The translations under genes were made by a program, and so were the position numbers. From the NCBI GenBank assembly GCA_017301975.1, contig JAFLEI010000012.1, positions 62,001 through 126,000 on the forward strand: a DNA stretch of 64,000 bases, in the 5' to 3' direction. The DNA comes from Verrucomicrobiota bacterium. Its GTDB lineage: Bacteria; Verrucomicrobiota; Verrucomicrobiia; Verrucomicrobiales; Verrucomicrobiaceae. Positions 63,397 through 64,000 of the stretch are shown here, one piece after another (positions within the stretch are counted from its first letter, which is position 1; each line of letters starts with the position of its first letter). Under the pieces are notes generated by a model. The model was not told the origin of the DNA, did no database searches, and worked only from the letters and a program-made list of their open reading frames with translations.

Positions 63397-64000
63397 ATGC
63401 ATCGTCTTCTTGTCATGCTCCTCATGCTCGCCTCCTGTGCGCGCATGCCTTCCCCAGTGAAGCTGCCCTCTGAAATCTCCGCCGTCCTGCCGTCAGACTG
63501 CCGCCAGGTGCTCTACGTGACTGCCGCAGATCAGCAGACGACGGCGGCAGAACTGAGGATGCTCGAACGTACTCCCACGCATGACTGGCAGGCTGCCGGC
63601 GTCGTCATTCCCGCCCGCATTGGCCGCAATGGCATGGCCTGGGGACATGGGGAGTTTGCCTTGTCGGCACCCGCTGGCTGGCGCATCAAAAGGGAAGGTG
63701 ATGGCTGCGCTCCCGCAGGCGTCTTTCGCATCACCCAGGCCTTTGGCGATGCGCCACAGCCGGACTGGATCAAGCTGCCCTACATTCGATGCACCGCGCA
63801 CCACTGGGGCATCGATGATGTTCGCTCAAGCCACTACAACCAGATCGTGGATGATCGCGTGGTGGCCTGTGACTGGACCGGGCCGGAAACCATGGTTCCC
63901 ACCATCGGCTGCTACCATCTGGGAGCCGTCATCGCTCACAATCCCCACAATATTCGGGATCTCGGTTCCTGCATTTTCATGCACATCTGGCAGGGCGAAA
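63397..64000 (+). CDS. L,D-transpeptidase-family lipoprotein (3' end outside window)
   Basis: At least 201 residues, open to the window edge. ATG 63397 gives MHRLLVMLLMLASCARMP, a short lipoprotein signal with lipobox LASC. The rest has the YkuD-type pattern: GDGCAPAGVFRITQAFG (G-D-G-x-x-P-x-G-x-F), KLPYIRCTAHHWGID, GAVIAHN and GSCIFMHIW. The catalytic Cys region lies beyond the edge. Third L,D-transpeptidase-family member in the window. Confidence 0.75.
   Translation, partial: MHRLLVMLLMLASCARMPSPVKLPSEISAVLPSDCRQVLYVTAADQQTTAAELRMLERTPTHDWQAAGVVIPARIGRNGMAWGHGEFALSAPAGWRIKREGDGCAPAGVFRITQAFGDAPQPDWIKLPYIRCTAHHWGIDDVRSSHYNQIVDDRVVACDWTGPETMVPTIGCYHLGAVIAHNPHNIRDLGSCIFMHIWQGE

Noticed and set aside
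1..64000. tRNA, rRNA, CRISPR or complete IS
   Set aside because: No cloverleaf with a TTCGA loop, no direct-repeat array and no paired terminal repeats were seen by eye; a tool search is needed to be certain.

Overview
The window is a 64 kb piece of a high-GC, Gram-negative chromosome. It encodes lipid A synthesis (LpxB), LPS assembly (LptE), a BamD-like lipoprotein, a heptosyltransferase-type GT9 enzyme and three L,D-transpeptidase-family proteins, so the cell has an outer membrane and peptidoglycan. Secreted sulfatase and esterases, a Tat-signal Gfo/Idh/MocA oxidoreductase, a type II pseudopilin, many small unknown secreted proteins and very few Shine-Dalgarno sequences together suggest a Verrucomicrobiota member (Verrucomicrobiaceae/Prosthecobacter-like). 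That taxonomic call is inference; there is no rRNA gene in the window.

Region 1 (1-22851) is a surface-glycan locus. The first part (1-4875) has RfbH, an FkbM methyltransferase, a sugar-nucleotide epimerase/reductase and an acetolactate-synthase-like TPP enzyme. This set fits a CDP-3,6-dideoxyhexose with a two-carbon branch, as in yersiniose. A GT2 gene and a decayed, frameshifted IS3-family transposase remnant (6086-6324) follow. The second part (6505-15382) makes a dTDP-amino sugar: rfbB, rfbA, a WbqC protein, an acetyltransferase and a DegT aminotransferase. It also holds two methyltransferases, a glycosidase-like beta-propeller and two phytanoyl-CoA-dioxygenase-type oxygenases. The third part (15399-22851) is on the minus strand: six glycosyltransferases or similar proteins and one methyltransferase, several coupled by ATGA overlaps.

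Region 2 (23039-44243) is mixed chromosomal background: a transferase-like protein, an RlmI-like methyltransferase, a pseudopilin, a large secreted esterase, a small HTH protein, a pentapeptide protein, a TPM-domain protein, the HscB/IscA iron-sulfur pair, a two-gene unit of unknown function, an oxidoreductase, the CbpA/CbpM chaperone pair, an MgtC-DUF4010 membrane protein, HisC, a Uma2 nuclease, two L,D-transpeptidase-family proteins (one lacking its catalytic Cys and His), ProA and an esterase.

Region 3 (44357-54000) is envelope and housekeeping: BamD-like protein, LptE, RsmI, glycogen phosphorylase, a GIY-YIG protein, LpxB with a coupled Gfo/Idh oxidoreductase, and Ffh. Region 4 (54085-64000) holds a deacetylase and an overlapping operon of three related secreted proteins, one with a nuclease-fold C-terminus. 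It then has an esterase-propeller fusion, a small unknown protein, a sulfatase, a TIM-barrel isomerase, a clear terminator and a truncated L,D-transpeptidase-family lipoprotein. No tRNA, rRNA, CRISPR array or intact insertion sequence was seen.
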